Assembly (NCBI RefSeq): GCF_008000895.1
Contig: NZ_CP042823.1
Span: 4,982,501-5,046,500, forward strand
DNA length: 64,000 nucleotides
Origin: Methylobacterium sp. WL1
Lineage (GTDB): Bacteria > Pseudomonadota > Alphaproteobacteria > Rhizobiales > Beijerinckiaceae
Reading direction: 5' to 3'
Shown piece after piece: positions 16,277-25,906 of this stretch. Both the position numbers and the translations under genes were made by a program. How positions within the stretch are numbered: the stretch's first letter is position 1; each line of letters starts with the position of its first letter. The notes below the pieces were generated by a model. The model did not search any database, was not told where the DNA came from, and was given only the letters and a program-made list of their open reading frames with translations.

Positions 16277-17575
16277 GTGTTTCCACGGTTTGCATGTGCC
16301 GAACGGGCACTGGCCGCCACGCTGGTAGCCGCCGTCCTCGTAAGCCTCGGGGCCTGCGGCGGACGCCCGACCGGCGTGCTGCTGCCCATCGCCGACGCGG
16401 CACCGGTCGCGGGTACGTCCCGTGTCGATATGCTGGTCGCTACGACCCGCAAGTCCGCGACCGACCGCGGGGTACTGTTCTCCGGCGAGCGCGGCGAGGC
16501 CGTGACCTACACCGACCTCGCGGTGTCGATCCCGCCGGACGCCACCCGCCAGCCCGGCACCGTGCAATGGCCGGAACGCCTCCCCGGCAACCCCGCCACC
16601 GACTTCGTGGCGCTGCGCGCCGATCCGGTCGACCGCTCGAAGGTCACGGCCTGGACCGGAAAGGCGGTGCACGGACGAGGCAAGCGCCACGTCCTGGTGT
16701 TCGTGCACGGGTTCAACAACAAGTTCGAGGATGCCGTCTTCCGGTTCGCGCAGATCGTGCACGATTCCGGTGCCGAGGTCGCACCGGTGCTGTTCACCTG
16801 GCCGTCCCGCGGCTCTGTGCTCGCCTACGGCTACGACCGGGAAAGCACCAATTTCTCTCGTAATGGCCTGGAGACCCTGCTGCGCGACCTCGCCAGGGAC
16901 CCGAACGTCGGCGAGGTAACGGTGCTCGCCCACTCAATGGGCAACTGGCTCACCCTGGAGAGCCTCCGACAGATGGCCATCCGCGACAAGCGCGTGGCGC
17001 CCAAGATCCGGAACGTCATCCTGGCCGCACCCGACGTCGACATGGACCTCGCCCGGGGTGCCTTCCACGATATGGGCAAGGATCGGCCGCGACTAACCCT
17101 GATGGTGTCGGGCGACGACCAGGCGTTGGCGGTCTCGCGTCTCGTCTGGGGGGACAGCGTGCGACTGGGAGCCATCGACCCGAACGCCGAGCCGTACAGG
17201 TCCGAGCTGGAGCGCGAGAACATCGGCGTCCTCAACCTGACCTCGGTAAAGTCTGACGATGCACTCAATCACGGCAAGTTCGCCTCCGGGGACGTGGTCG
17301 CGCTTCTGGGCAAGCGCCTTGCCGACGGGCAGCCGATCTCGGACGGCCAGATCGGCATCGGCGACAGGCTAGTGAGCACGGCCGCCGGGGCCGCCTCGAC
17401 GGTCGCCACCGGTGCCGCACTGGCAGTCGCCGCCCCGGTGGCCATGATCGACCCGCAGACCCGCGAGACCTACGGCGACCACCTCTCGAACGTCGGAAGC
17501 GGTTTCAAGGACACCGTCGGCTCGACGGCCGACCTCGCCGCCGCGCCCTTGCGCGCTGTCACGGGCGGTCGCTGA
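16277..17575 (+). CDS. Lipoprotein alpha/beta hydrolase (DUF900)
   Basis: 432 residues from a GTG. The N-terminus is a lipoprotein signal with lipobox L-G-A-C (Cys27), so the enzyme should be lipid-anchored at the inner or outer membrane. The hydrolase core shows LVFVHGFNNKFEDAVFRFAQ (oxyanion region) and the nucleophile in AHSMGNW, with a later Asp in LAAPDVDMDL. This is the DUF900 serine hydrolase family. The C-terminal 90 residues are Ala/Gly/Thr-rich with one hydrophobic segment, absent from the shortest members. Substrate unknown. Confidence 0.9.
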   Translation: MFPRFACAERALAATLVAAVLVSLGACGGRPTGVLLPIADAAPVAGTSRVDMLVATTRKSATDRGVLFSGERGEAVTYTDLAVSIPPDATRQPGTVQWPERLPGNPATDFVALRADPVDRSKVTAWTGKAVHGRGKRHVLVFVHGFNNKFEDAVFRFAQIVHDSGAEVAPVLFTWPSRGSVLAYGYDRESTNFSRNGLETLLRDLARDPNVGEVTVLAHSMGNWLTLESLRQMAIRDKRVAPKIRNVILAAPDVDMDLARGAFHDMGKDRPRLTLMVSGDDQALAVSRLVWGDSVRLGAIDPNAEPYRSELERENIGVLNLTSVKSDDALNHGKFASGDVVALLGKRLADGQPISDGQIGIGDRLVSTAAGAASTVATGAALAVAAPVAMIDPQTRETYGDHLSNVGSGFKDTVGSTADLAAAPLRAVTGGR

Positions 17576-17745
17576 TCATCCGAAGCAAGTAAGTCTGGAT
17601 GGGGCTGACTCCTCAGCCCTGCGCAGAAGAGATGATAGTGTGGAATGTCGGGCTCACCGTTGCTGCGGAGCCGTTGGCGTGGATGGGCCTCGTCCAGGCC
17701 CAGAGCCTGGAACATGGGGCTCAAGAGTGTGCTATCCGGGGTTAG

Positions 17746-18047
17746 ATGATCGCCGGTCCCCTCGGGGCCGTCGTTGGCGATGCGGTCGGTGCGATGGTCA
17801 GCATGGCCAACGGCAGTCCCGGCGTCGACCGGCGTGCGCGTTTCCTGATCTATGCGCTGGGCGAGCGGCGGCCGTCCTTCGCCTACGTCGGTCCCCTGCG
17901 GGTCGGTACCATTCTGCCTGAGGACGGTGTTATCTACTACGACGTGCCCACCGAGTTCGCCCTGCCGAACTACAGCTACACCGTCGTCAACGACCACCCG
18001 TGCTCGTTGACCCGCGCAGGCGCCGTGTTGTCGAGATCATAGAGTAG
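17746..18047 (+). pseudogene. DUF1236 domain gene disrupted by a frameshift
   Basis: The frame from 17746 encodes a glycine-zipper-like start (AGPLGAVVGDAVGAMVSMAN), then RVGTILPEDGVIYYDVPTEF and NYSYTVVNDHP, a DUF1236 pattern. After about 17999 the family's usual ending does not continue in frame. It is intact in another frame: VLVDPRRRRVVEIIE from 18000 with a TAG at 18045-18047. A one- or two-base change in the CCACCCG run therefore broke the gene. The signal peptide usually found upstream is not evident either. The frame as given continues to 18042 with unrelated residues. Confidence 0.72.
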
Positions 18048-18060
18048 AAATGGTTCGATA

Positions 18061-18190
18061 GCAGGCTGTCCGCTTTTCCGATGGGCCTACTCTCAAGCGG
18101 CCGTTCCGCTTTCGGCCATACTACGCCATGCCGGATCGCCGACCCGCGCAAAACTAGACGTTCGGCTTTGCGCCCATCTCAGACATTCCT
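18061..18190. repeat. Dispersed intergenic repeat, copy 1
   Basis: Contains GCTTTCGGCCA at 18108-18118, the block GACGTTCGGCT...GCGCCCATC at 18157-18178 and GACATTCC at 18182-18189. The first core recurs at about 31983, 58551 and 62777; the second block recurs at 46962 with about 20 of 22 positions identical. The rest of the 268-base gap between the DUF1236 remnant and the TRAP gene shows no gene. Confidence 0.6.
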
Positions 18191-18315
18191 CCCTTACGAT
18201 GCGCTTCTCTTAAGCGGACGTCCAAGCGGTGCACAGCACGGTTCATATCTCCCCATGAGCCGAACATGGATTGGAACTGCCTCAGTGCGCCGCGTGTCCT
18301 CTCATCTGGGCTGGC

Positions 18316-20208
18316 TTAGAGGAATCCGATCGAGAACCAGGGGACGAGGATGATGACGAGCAGGCCAATCAAGAGGGCGACGATGTAGCCGACGATCGGG
18401 CGCATCCCGGCATCGGGGTGGATCCGGCTGATGGCGCAGGCCGCGTAGTAGCCGACACCGAAGGGCGGGGCGAACAGGCCGATGCCCATCGCGAGAATCA
18501 CCACCATGGCGTAGTGGACCTCGTGCACCCCGACCGCCCGGGCGATCGGGAACAGCAGCGGGCCGAACAGCACGATCGCCGGGATGCCCTCCAGCACCGA
18601 TCCCAGGACGATGAAGGCGAGGGCCGAGACGAACAGGAAGCCGAGCGCGCCGCCCGGCAGGCTCTTCATCACCTCGGCCAGCGTCTGCGAGAAGCCCGAC
18701 TGGGTCAGCGCCCAGGCCATGCCAGTGGCCGCGCCGATGATCAGCAGGATCGCCCCCGACAGCGTGGCGGTGGTCACCAGCATCGGGTAGAGCCGCCGCC
18801 AGTCGAACTGCTGGTAGATCAGCAGCCCCGCCAGCGCCGCGTAGACGATGCCGATGGTGGACACCTCGGTGGCGGTGGCGATGCCCTCGACCACGGCGAA
18901 GCGGATCACGAACGGCAGGGCCAGCGCCGGGATCGCGACCAGGAAGGCGCGGCCGATGATGCGTCCGGACGGCCGGGCGACGTGGCTGAGGTCCTCCCGG
19001 CGGTAGCGCCACCAGACCAGCGCGCAGAGGGTCGCGGCGAGCACGAGACCGGGCAGCAGGCCGCCGGTGAACAGGGCCGTAATCGACACGCCGGTGACCG
19101 AGCCGATGGTGATAAGCACGATGGAGGGCGGGATCGTCTCGGTCTGCGCGCCGGTAGTGGCGAGCAGCGCCACGAGGTCGCCCTCCTTGGCGCCCCGGGC
19201 CCTCATCTCGGGGAACAGCACGGGGGCGACCGCGGCCATGTCGGCGGCCTTCGAGCCGGAGATGCCCGACACGAGGTACATCGCGCCGACCAGCACGTAG
19301 TGCAGGCCGCCGCGGACGTGCCCGAGCAGGCTCGCCAGGAACCCGACCATGGCGCGGGCCATGCCGGTCATCTCGATGAGCAGGCCGAGGAACACAAACA
19401 GCGGCACGGCGAGCAGGATCAGGTGGCTCATGCCCTCGTCCATGCGCCCGACCACCACCATCGCGGGCGCGTGGGTGGTCAGCGTGATGTACGCGAAGGT
19501 GGACAGGCCGAACGCGAAGGCGATTGGCACGCCGGAGAAGACCAGCGCGCCGACGCCTAGGACGAAGAACAGCAGCAGGTTGAGGTTGCCGAGGTCCATC
19601 AGCCAGGGCTGGAGGGCCACGAGTCCGGCGGCGACCGCGACGCCGAGCACGAGCGCCCCCGCGGTCAGCTTCCAGTCGGCCGTCTCCAGGAGCCGGATCG
19701 CCGCGACGAGCAGCATGAGGCCCAGCCCGACCGGCAGGGCGGCGGCGCGCCACGCGTTGTTCAGCTCCAGCGCGGGCGTCTGGACGAAGGTCTCCTCGCT
19801 GGCGAACTCCCAAGCCGGCTCCAGCAGCAGCGCCACGAAGATCAGGCCCGCCACCAGGGCGACCGTCTCCAGGAAGGTGCGCAGGCGCGGCCCGCTCATG
19901 GCCACGAAGGCGGTCATCCGCATGTGCTCGGCGCGGCGGAAGGCGACCACGGCGCCCAGCATGGCGAGCCACAGGAACAGGATCGAGGCGAGCTCGTCGG
20001 ACCAGACGAGGGGTTCGCGGAATACGTAGCGGCTCACGACGCCGCCGAGCAGCACCGCGATCTCGGCGAGCACGAGCAGGGCGGCGGGGATCTCTACGAG
20101 GTAGCCGAGCCCGTCGTCGAGGCGGCGCAGCCAGCCCCGGGCGCGCAGGGGCGGACCCGAAAGCTCGAGCCCGGCCGCGCTCTCGACCGCCGCGATATCG
20201 ATCTGCAT
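18316..20208 (-). CDS. TRAP transporter permease, fused small and large subunits (DctQM)
   Basis: 630 residues. Residues 1-200 match the four-helix DctQ small subunit (EIAVLLGGVVSRYVFREPLV, WSDELASILFLWLAMLGAVV). Residues about 205-630 match the DctM large subunit with about twelve helices (LVFSGVPIAFAFGLSTFAYI; LFVFLGLLIEMTGMARAMVG; SGISGSKAADMAAVAPVLFP; APPFGVGYYAACAISRIHPD). It imports an organic acid, using the ion gradient and a periplasmic binding protein, here encoded five genes away at 24644. Fused QM proteins are known but less common than separate subunits. It is the last gene of its operon. Confidence 0.93.
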   Translation of the reverse strand: MQIDIAAVESAAGLELSGPPLRARGWLRRLDDGLGYLVEIPAALLVLAEIAVLLGGVVSRYVFREPLVWSDELASILFLWLAMLGAVVAFRRAEHMRMTAFVAMSGPRLRTFLETVALVAGLIFVALLLEPAWEFASEETFVQTPALELNNAWRAAALPVGLGLMLLVAAIRLLETADWKLTAGALVLGVAVAAGLVALQPWLMDLGNLNLLLFFVLGVGALVFSGVPIAFAFGLSTFAYITLTTHAPAMVVVGRMDEGMSHLILLAVPLFVFLGLLIEMTGMARAMVGFLASLLGHVRGGLHYVLVGAMYLVSGISGSKAADMAAVAPVLFPEMRARGAKEGDLVALLATTGAQTETIPPSIVLITIGSVTGVSITALFTGGLLPGLVLAATLCALVWWRYRREDLSHVARPSGRIIGRAFLVAIPALALPFVIRFAVVEGIATATEVSTIGIVYAALAGLLIYQQFDWRRLYPMLVTTATLSGAILLIIGAATGMAWALTQSGFSQTLAEVMKSLPGGALGFLFVSALAFIVLGSVLEGIPAIVLFGPLLFPIARAVGVHEVHYAMVVILAMGIGLFAPPFGVGYYAACAISRIHPDAGMRPIVGYIVALLIGLLVIILVPWFSIGFL

Positions 20209-20267
20209 GCTGCCCTCCCATCAGGCGGCGACGCCGGGACTGCCGCCCGGTTCGTCGCGTCGTCGAT

Positions 20268-21998
20268 CTACGGTGTCTCGCTCGTACGCGTCGCACGCCA
20301 TGTCCGTTCCGCCTCGTCCCAGGCGGCCAGTGGCTGAAGATCGGGGACCCAGGCGAGGCCGGTCTTGGCGTCGGATGAGACAGCTTCGGGGGTCACCACG
20401 ATGTCGAGAAGCGCCGGCCGATTGGCGAGCGCGCGCGCGATGGCCGGTCCAAGCTGCTCTGCGGTCTCCACGCGCTCCCCATGCATGCCGAAGGCGCGGG
20501 CCATCGCGGCGTGATCGCTGAACTGAAGCAGGGTTCCGACGACCTTGCCGTGCGTGACTGTCTGATCATGCACCTCGATCTGCCACGCGCCGTTGTTAGC
20601 CACGACGATCAGCACCGGCGCCTTGTGGCGCGCGGCCGTGTCGAGTTCGATGGCGTTAAAGCCGAAGGCGCCGTCGCCGGTCGCGACCAGTACGGTTTTG
20701 TCCGGCCGCGCCAGGCTCGCGGCGATCCCATAGGGCACCCCGACGCCGATGCAGCCGAACGGCCCCGGATCGAGCATGGTCGGCGCCGACAGGCCGACGC
20801 GGGCAAAGCTCAGGAAATCGCCCCCGTCGGTGATCACGATGGCGTCGTCACCGATCGCGTCCTGGAGGGCGGAGATCACCCGGTTCGGGTGAAGGCGGCC
20901 ATCGCTGCCGTTGGGCGCCTCCGCCATCGTCTGGCGGAGCTTCTTCGCGCGCCCTACATGGCTCGCGCGGAGCTTGCCCGCCCAGTCGGGGTCGACCGCC
21001 GAGGGCCGGTTGCCAGCGGTCTCGACCAGCGCGCTGAGTGCCGGGCCGGCAGATGCGAGGATCTCCACCGCGCCGCGGCGATTGTCGCGCAGCTCCTGCG
21101 GGATGTCGGCGATGCGCACGAACTTGGCGTCCCCGAACACGGCCGGCGACCCGTAGGCGAGCTGGAAGTCAAGGCGGCGGCCGACGGTGAGCACCACGTC
21201 GGCGTCGCCCATCACCGCTCCGCGCATGGCCGCGACCACGGCGGGATGGCCGTCGGGCACCAGGCCGCGGCTTTCGCCGGTGTCGAGGTAGACGGCGCCG
21301 AGGCGGTCGAGCAGCGCGGTCAGCTCCGGCCCGGCCCCGCGGGCGCCGCGCCCCGAGATCACCAGGACGCGCCGGGCCGACCACAGCAACTCCACCGCCT
21401 CGGCAATCCGGTCGGGATCTGGCCGCGCCTGCGCGCGCGGCCGGGGCGCGAGGTGCTCGGGCAGTTGCATGGCCTTCGGCACGGGCTGGCGCATCGTGTC
21501 GGTGGGGAAGTCGATATAGGCGGGTCCCGGCTCGCCGCCCTCGCCCAAGGCGCGGGAGATCGCCTCGTCGAGCTCGGCCAGGGCTAGCGTCGACTCGCGC
21601 ACAGTGCGGGCGTAGCGGGTGACCGAGCGCACAATCGCCGTGTGGTCGAGGTCCTGCAGGCCGCCGCGGTTCTCCTGGGCCCGCGGGCTGGTGCCGGAGA
21701 TGACCAGCACGGGCGCGCGGGAGACGTGGGCGTTGGCAATGCCGGTGACCGCGTTCGTCATGCCGGGGCCCGCCGTCACCAGGGCGACGCCGATTCTCCC
21801 GGTCACCTCGGCATGGGCCTGCGCCATGTGCACAGCGGCGCGCTCGTCGCGCACGTCCACGATGTCGATGCCCTCCGCGTCGAGGCGCATCCAGATCGGC
21901 ATGATGTGGCCGCCGCATAGGGCGAAGACCCGCTCGACGCCCCGCGCCTTCAGCGACTTGGCCATCAGGGCGGCGACGCTATCTGGAGTGACCTGCAT
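20268..21998 (-). CDS. Thiamine-diphosphate-dependent enzyme, acetolactate synthase-like
   Basis: 576 residues with the three-domain layout of the family. The N-terminal PYR domain carries the catalytic Glu52 in DVRDERAAVHMAQAHAE. A central Rossmann domain covers about 190-340. The C-terminal PP domain has the ThDP motif starting GDGAFGFNAIELD and ending VVANN near residues 440-470. Family members include acetolactate synthase, oxalyl-CoA decarboxylase, 2-hydroxyacyl-CoA lyase and glyoxylate carboligase; I cannot choose by eye. Its place between a TRAP transporter and an acyl-CoA ligase favours a catabolic lyase or decarboxylase, possibly on a 2-hydroxyacyl-CoA or 2-oxo acid. Confidence 0.88.
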   Translation of the reverse strand: MQVTPDSVAALMAKSLKARGVERVFALCGGHIMPIWMRLDAEGIDIVDVRDERAAVHMAQAHAEVTGRIGVALVTAGPGMTNAVTGIANAHVSRAPVLVISGTSPRAQENRGGLQDLDHTAIVRSVTRYARTVRESTLALAELDEAISRALGEGGEPGPAYIDFPTDTMRQPVPKAMQLPEHLAPRPRAQARPDPDRIAEAVELLWSARRVLVISGRGARGAGPELTALLDRLGAVYLDTGESRGLVPDGHPAVVAAMRGAVMGDADVVLTVGRRLDFQLAYGSPAVFGDAKFVRIADIPQELRDNRRGAVEILASAGPALSALVETAGNRPSAVDPDWAGKLRASHVGRAKKLRQTMAEAPNGSDGRLHPNRVISALQDAIGDDAIVITDGGDFLSFARVGLSAPTMLDPGPFGCIGVGVPYGIAASLARPDKTVLVATGDGAFGFNAIELDTAARHKAPVLIVVANNGAWQIEVHDQTVTHGKVVGTLLQFSDHAAMARAFGMHGERVETAEQLGPAIARALANRPALLDIVVTPEAVSSDAKTGLAWVPDLQPLAAWDEAERTWRATRTSETP

Positions 21999-22022
21999 GC
22001 GGATGATCCTTTCTCAGGGGGC

Positions 22023-22955
22023 TCAGCCGAGCCATGCCACGAGGGTCGAGACGGTGAGGACGGAGACGAGGTGCGAGATCAGGATCGCCCCGGAGGTCAC
22101 GCCCGCCCGCAACCCATAGAGCTTGGCGATGGTAAAGGGGCCCGAGCCGATTGGCAGCGCGCTGAGCAGCACCGCCGCCCGCGCCCAGAGCGGCGGCACG
22201 TCGAAGATCCAGAAGACGAGAAGGGCCGTCACGGCCGGCTGGAACAGCAGCTTCAGGACGACCAGCAGGCCGATCCGGCTCCGGTCGCCGGACAGCGCGC
22301 TCTCCTGGGCGAGGAACAGGCCTATGCAAACCAGTGCGCACGGGGACGCCGCGCCGCCGAGGAGCTTGGCGGCGGTCTCCAGCGGCTGGGGCAGCGGCAG
22401 GCCGGTGAGGCCGGCGCCGAGCCCCGCGACCGGCGCCAGAAACAAGGGGTTGCGCAGGAGCGAGACCAGGACCCGGCGCACGGTGTTGCGGCGGTCGACG
22501 CCCCGGCGGAGGTCGAACTCCACGAGCACGATCGCCGTGAGGAACAGGACGCATGCGGTGAACAGGGTGGCGATCACCGCTGCCGGGAGGCCCTCCGGCC
22601 CGAACACCAGCAGGCAGAGCGGGATGCCCATGAAGCCGACGTTGCCGTAGCCCGCATCCAGCCCCTCGATACTGGCATCCGCCATCGAGCCGCCGCGGCG
22701 TAGCCCGAACCAGAAGGCCAAGGCGAAGGTGAGGCTGATGCCACCGGCAAATCCCGCCGCGAAGCCGACCTGCCCGATCTCGGCCGGCGTGATCCGGGCC
22801 ATCGTCGTGAAGATCAGCGCCGGCAGCGCGAGGTAGACCGCGAAGCGGTTGATGCTGTCGGTCGACTCGCGCGTGAACCCGCCCAAGCGGCTGCACAGGA
22901 ACCCAACCAGGATCAGCGCAAAGATCGGGACGGCCGCGTTCAGGACGGCCTGCAT
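22023..22955 (-). CDS. AEC family transporter
   Basis: 310 residues from the ATG at 22955, the usual family length; the open frame extends to 23033 but would overlap the upstream gene. Ten hydrophobic helices in two halves are visible, starting MQAVLNAAVPIFALILVGFL and ending LISHLVSVLTVSTLVAWLG. The AEC (auxin efflux carrier) family moves malonate, malate and other carboxylates in bacteria. In this operon it may export or import a related acid or a pathway product. Confidence 0.88.
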   Translation of the reverse strand: MQAVLNAAVPIFALILVGFLCSRLGGFTRESTDSINRFAVYLALPALIFTTMARITPAEIGQVGFAAGFAGGISLTFALAFWFGLRRGGSMADASIEGLDAGYGNVGFMGIPLCLLVFGPEGLPAAVIATLFTACVLFLTAIVLVEFDLRRGVDRRNTVRRVLVSLLRNPLFLAPVAGLGAGLTGLPLPQPLETAAKLLGGAASPCALVCIGLFLAQESALSGDRSRIGLLVVLKLLFQPAVTALLVFWIFDVPPLWARAAVLLSALPIGSGPFTIAKLYGLRAGVTSGAILISHLVSVLTVSTLVAWLG

Positions 22956-23013
22956 CGCACCGGCCGTCGACGGGGACTGGGGCGGGGGAATCGACGGGCA
23001 TCGCGGGCACCCA

Positions 23014-24591
23014 TCAAGCCGGCGTGCCCGCACCGGCCTCGGCGCTCAACTGCGCCTTGAGGACGCGGTAGAGCACCTTGCCGGTGGCGTTGCGCGGCAC
23101 GGCCTCGGCGGCGATGAAAGAGCAGGTGCGCGGCCGCTTGTAGCCGGCCAGTCGGTCCCGGCTCCAGCCGATCAGGTCGGCTTCGGTCAGGGCGGTGCCC
23201 GGGTGCAGTACGACGACGGCGTGGACGCGCTCGCCCCACTTGGCGTCCGGCAGACCGACTACGGCAACGTCTTGCACGCAGGGATGGGTGCCGAGCGCCG
23301 CCTCGATCTCGGAGGGATAGACGTTCTCGCCGCCCGAGATGATCATGTTGCTCTTGCGGTCGACTAGTTGGATGAACCCGTCCGCGTCGCGCCGGGCCAT
23401 GTCGCCCACCGTGCAGTACGCGCCGCGGAAGGCGGCGGCGGTCTTTTCCGGCAGCTTCCAGTAGCCGTCGAAGGTGTAGGGATTGCAGGAATAGAGTTCG
23501 CCGGGCTCCCCGTCCGGCACCTCGTCGCCATCCGCGTCGAGGATCCGGATTGGGGCGGAGCCGACGCATTCGCGGCCGACCGAGCCGAGTTTCGTGAACT
23601 GGTCGCGGGGGTGTAGCATCGTCACCCAGCCGGTCTCAGTCGCCCCGTAGAGCTCGTACAGCCCGGAATTGTGGAACAGCCCCATCACCGCCCGCTTGGT
23701 CTCCTGGCGGGCGGGCGCGGAGGAGATCATCAGCTTGGTGACGCGGTCGAGGTCGTAGCGTGAGCTCTCCTGCGCGGACAAGCCGAGCATCATGATGTAG
23801 TGGGTCGGCACGAGCGAGGTGAAGGTCGCGCCGCCCTCGGCCAGGGTGCGCAGGCAGTGCTCTGGGTCAAAGCTCTTGCGCGAGTAGATCGTCGTCGCAC
23901 CGCCGCAATAGCTGAACGCCCCGAAGAAGTAGAGCGAGTTGGCGTGGCACATCGGCATGACGAGCAGCGCGCTGTCATTGCGGTGGATGCCGAGCTCGAT
24001 CTCCGTGCATAGGGCCATGAGGCTGGCACCGCGGTGACTGCGGATTGCGCCCTTCGGGTTGCCGGTGGTGCCCGAGGTGTACATCAGCATCCACGGATCG
24101 GCCGCTGCGACGGCCACGTCCGGCTCGGCGTCGCTGGCGGCCGCGAGGAATGCCTCGTAGTCCCGGTAGCCTTTCGGGCAAGGCGTGGGCCCGAAATGGA
24201 CGACGTTGCCCTCGGGCAGGCCGAGATCAGCTCGCACATCCTCGACGACGCCGGCCAGCTCGTCCTGAACGATCAGGGCCGACGCCTCGGCGTTGGTCAT
24301 GATGAAGCGGATCTCGGGCCCGACGAGGCGGAAGTTGATCGGCACGGCGACGAGGCCAGCCTTGGCGGTCGCCGCGTAGATCTCGGCCCATTCTACGCAG
24401 TTGTAGGCGAGCACCCCGACGCGCGCGCCCTTCCCGAGGCCGAGGCCGAGCAGCGCGTTCGCCAAGCGGCAGGCGCGCGCGTTCCACAGGTGGAACGTCA
24501 TCGATCGTTCCAGGTCGCGCGCGCCGAGGCGCTCCGGCGCGAGCCGCGCATGCACCGAGAGCATCTGCCCGAGCGTCAGGAGCTCCTTCAT
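23014..24591 (-). CDS. Acyl-CoA synthetase (class I adenylate-forming enzyme)
   Basis: 525 residues, full family length. The P-loop-like motif YTSGTTGNPKG lies at 171-181, the adenine-binding region ELYGATETGW near 315, the hinge DRKSNMIISGGENVYPSEIE near 420, and the catalytic lysine in RNATGKVLYR at Lys505. It activates a carboxylic acid to its CoA thioester using ATP. The TRAP transporter in the same operon probably supplies the acid, and the acyl-CoA dehydrogenase and thiolase on the other side of the GntR gene probably process the product. Chain length or aromatic specificity is not evident. Confidence 0.92.
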   Translation of the reverse strand: MKELLTLGQMLSVHARLAPERLGARDLERSMTFHLWNARACRLANALLGLGLGKGARVGVLAYNCVEWAEIYAATAKAGLVAVPINFRLVGPEIRFIMTNAEASALIVQDELAGVVEDVRADLGLPEGNVVHFGPTPCPKGYRDYEAFLAAASDAEPDVAVAAADPWMLMYTSGTTGNPKGAIRSHRGASLMALCTEIELGIHRNDSALLVMPMCHANSLYFFGAFSYCGGATTIYSRKSFDPEHCLRTLAEGGATFTSLVPTHYIMMLGLSAQESSRYDLDRVTKLMISSAPARQETKRAVMGLFHNSGLYELYGATETGWVTMLHPRDQFTKLGSVGRECVGSAPIRILDADGDEVPDGEPGELYSCNPYTFDGYWKLPEKTAAAFRGAYCTVGDMARRDADGFIQLVDRKSNMIISGGENVYPSEIEAALGTHPCVQDVAVVGLPDAKWGERVHAVVVLHPGTALTEADLIGWSRDRLAGYKRPRTCSFIAAEAVPRNATGKVLYRVLKAQLSAEAGAGTPA

Positions 24592-24643
24592 GGCGCCATC
24601 TCCTCGATCGTTCTCGCCTGGTGGTTCCCGCCTTTCGGACGCA

Positions 24644-25708
24644 TCAGCCGATGGCGCCGGCGTACTTCTCCAGCAACGCCCACGCTTCGGTCCCGAACTT
24701 GCCCTTCCAGGTCTTGTAGAAGTCCGTCTTGGCGAGAGCCTGCTGGAACTGCGCCGGATCGGTGGTGTTGAAGGCCAGCCCCTTTCCCTCCAGCGCCACT
24801 TTCAGGTCGGCACTATCCTTGAGGTTGTCCTCGCGCTGCTTGAGGGCGGCGGCATTGAAGTGCTTGGCCATTACCGCTTGCAAGTCCGCTGGGATCGTCT
24901 TCCAGACGCGGCCGCTCGCGAGCAGCCAGAAGCCGTCCCAGGCGTGATTGGTGAGCGAGCAGAACTTCTGCACCTCGTAGAACTTCGTCGCGTTAATGAT
25001 CGCCAGCGGGTTTTCCTGCCCGTCAGTGATCCTGGTCTGAAGTGCGGCGTAGGCCTCGCTCAGGGGGATGCTGGTCGGCGCGGCACCCAGCGCCGTGAAC
25101 AGCGAGACCCACAATGGGACGACGGGCACGCGGATCTTGAAGCCCCTGAGGTCCTCGGGACGGCTGATCGGCTTGGTGCTCGTCGTGACTTGGCGGAAGC
25201 CGTTGTCCCACATCGCCTCGAACGGATGCAGGTTGGCTTTCTCGATGCTGCTGCGCATGTACGCACCGACCTCGCCGTCCATTGCCGGCCAGACTTTGTC
25301 GTAGCTCGGGAAGACGAACCCGATGGCCGGCAGCGCGGCTGCTGACACCAGCGTCGACAGCAGGGTCGTGGGCATAGTCGCGAGTTCGAGCGCCCCCGAG
25401 CGCAGCTGCGAGATCATGTCCGTATCGCTGCCGAGCTGATTGTTCGGGAACACGGAGATCGATAGGCGCCCGTTCGTCTCCTTCTCGATCGCGCCAACCG
25501 CCTCGGCGAGCCGGACGTTGAGTGAGTGCGTCAGCGGCACGTCGTTGCCGAACTTCAGTTTAAGCGGCGCCCCCTGCGCGCGTAGGACCGCCGGGCTGAG
25601 CACGGTCCCTGCGCCGAGCGCTGCCGCGCCGGCGAGCCCGAGGAAAGCCCGGCGGCCGAGGGGAGCGGTCCGATCCGGGCGAATGGACGCGTTGGTTGGC
25701 GTGGTCAC
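24644..25708 (-). CDS. TRAP transporter substrate-binding protein (DctP family)
   Basis: 354 residues from a GTG at 25708, which has a strong GGAGG seven bases upstream; the frame stays open to 25945 but that part is in the regulatory region. The N-terminus is a twin-arginine-type signal (GRRAFLGLAGAAALGAGTVL, ending VLRAQGA). The mature protein has DctP features: LKFGNDVPLTHSLNVRLAEA, NNQLGSDTDMISQLRSGALE, and the substrate-contact Arg in GFKIRVP. It binds an organic acid in the periplasm and delivers it to the fused permease. First gene of the minus-strand operon. Confidence 0.92.
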   Translation of the reverse strand: MTTPTNASIRPDRTAPLGRRAFLGLAGAAALGAGTVLSPAVLRAQGAPLKLKFGNDVPLTHSLNVRLAEAVGAIEKETNGRLSISVFPNNQLGSDTDMISQLRSGALELATMPTTLLSTLVSAAALPAIGFVFPSYDKVWPAMDGEVGAYMRSSIEKANLHPFEAMWDNGFRQVTTSTKPISRPEDLRGFKIRVPVVPLWVSLFTALGAAPTSIPLSEAYAALQTRITDGQENPLAIINATKFYEVQKFCSLTNHAWDGFWLLASGRVWKTIPADLQAVMAKHFNAAALKQREDNLKDSADLKVALEGKGLAFNTTDPAQFQQALAKTDFYKTWKGKFGTEAWALLEKYAGAIG

Positions 25709-25906
25709 GGCGTTCCTCCCATGCTCGCCGCGTTGCGAACCGTCGCACGCGGCTTTGTATAAGTCCGCCGGCTCGCGCCGGACAGCGTCAGGTGACGCAT
25801 CCAACGGCCGGGCAAAGACCTCATCGGCGTGAACACTGAGATGGCGCTCAGCATCCGCCCAATCGCGTCTCCAGGCCCAGCGCCTTAGAAACCCTCGCCG
25901 ACTCAC

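Noticed and set aside
18271..19560. Long plus-strand frame opposite the TRAP permease
   Set aside because: Rich in Asp, Gly, Arg, His and Gln with no hydrophobic core; it is the complement of the transmembrane coding sequence.
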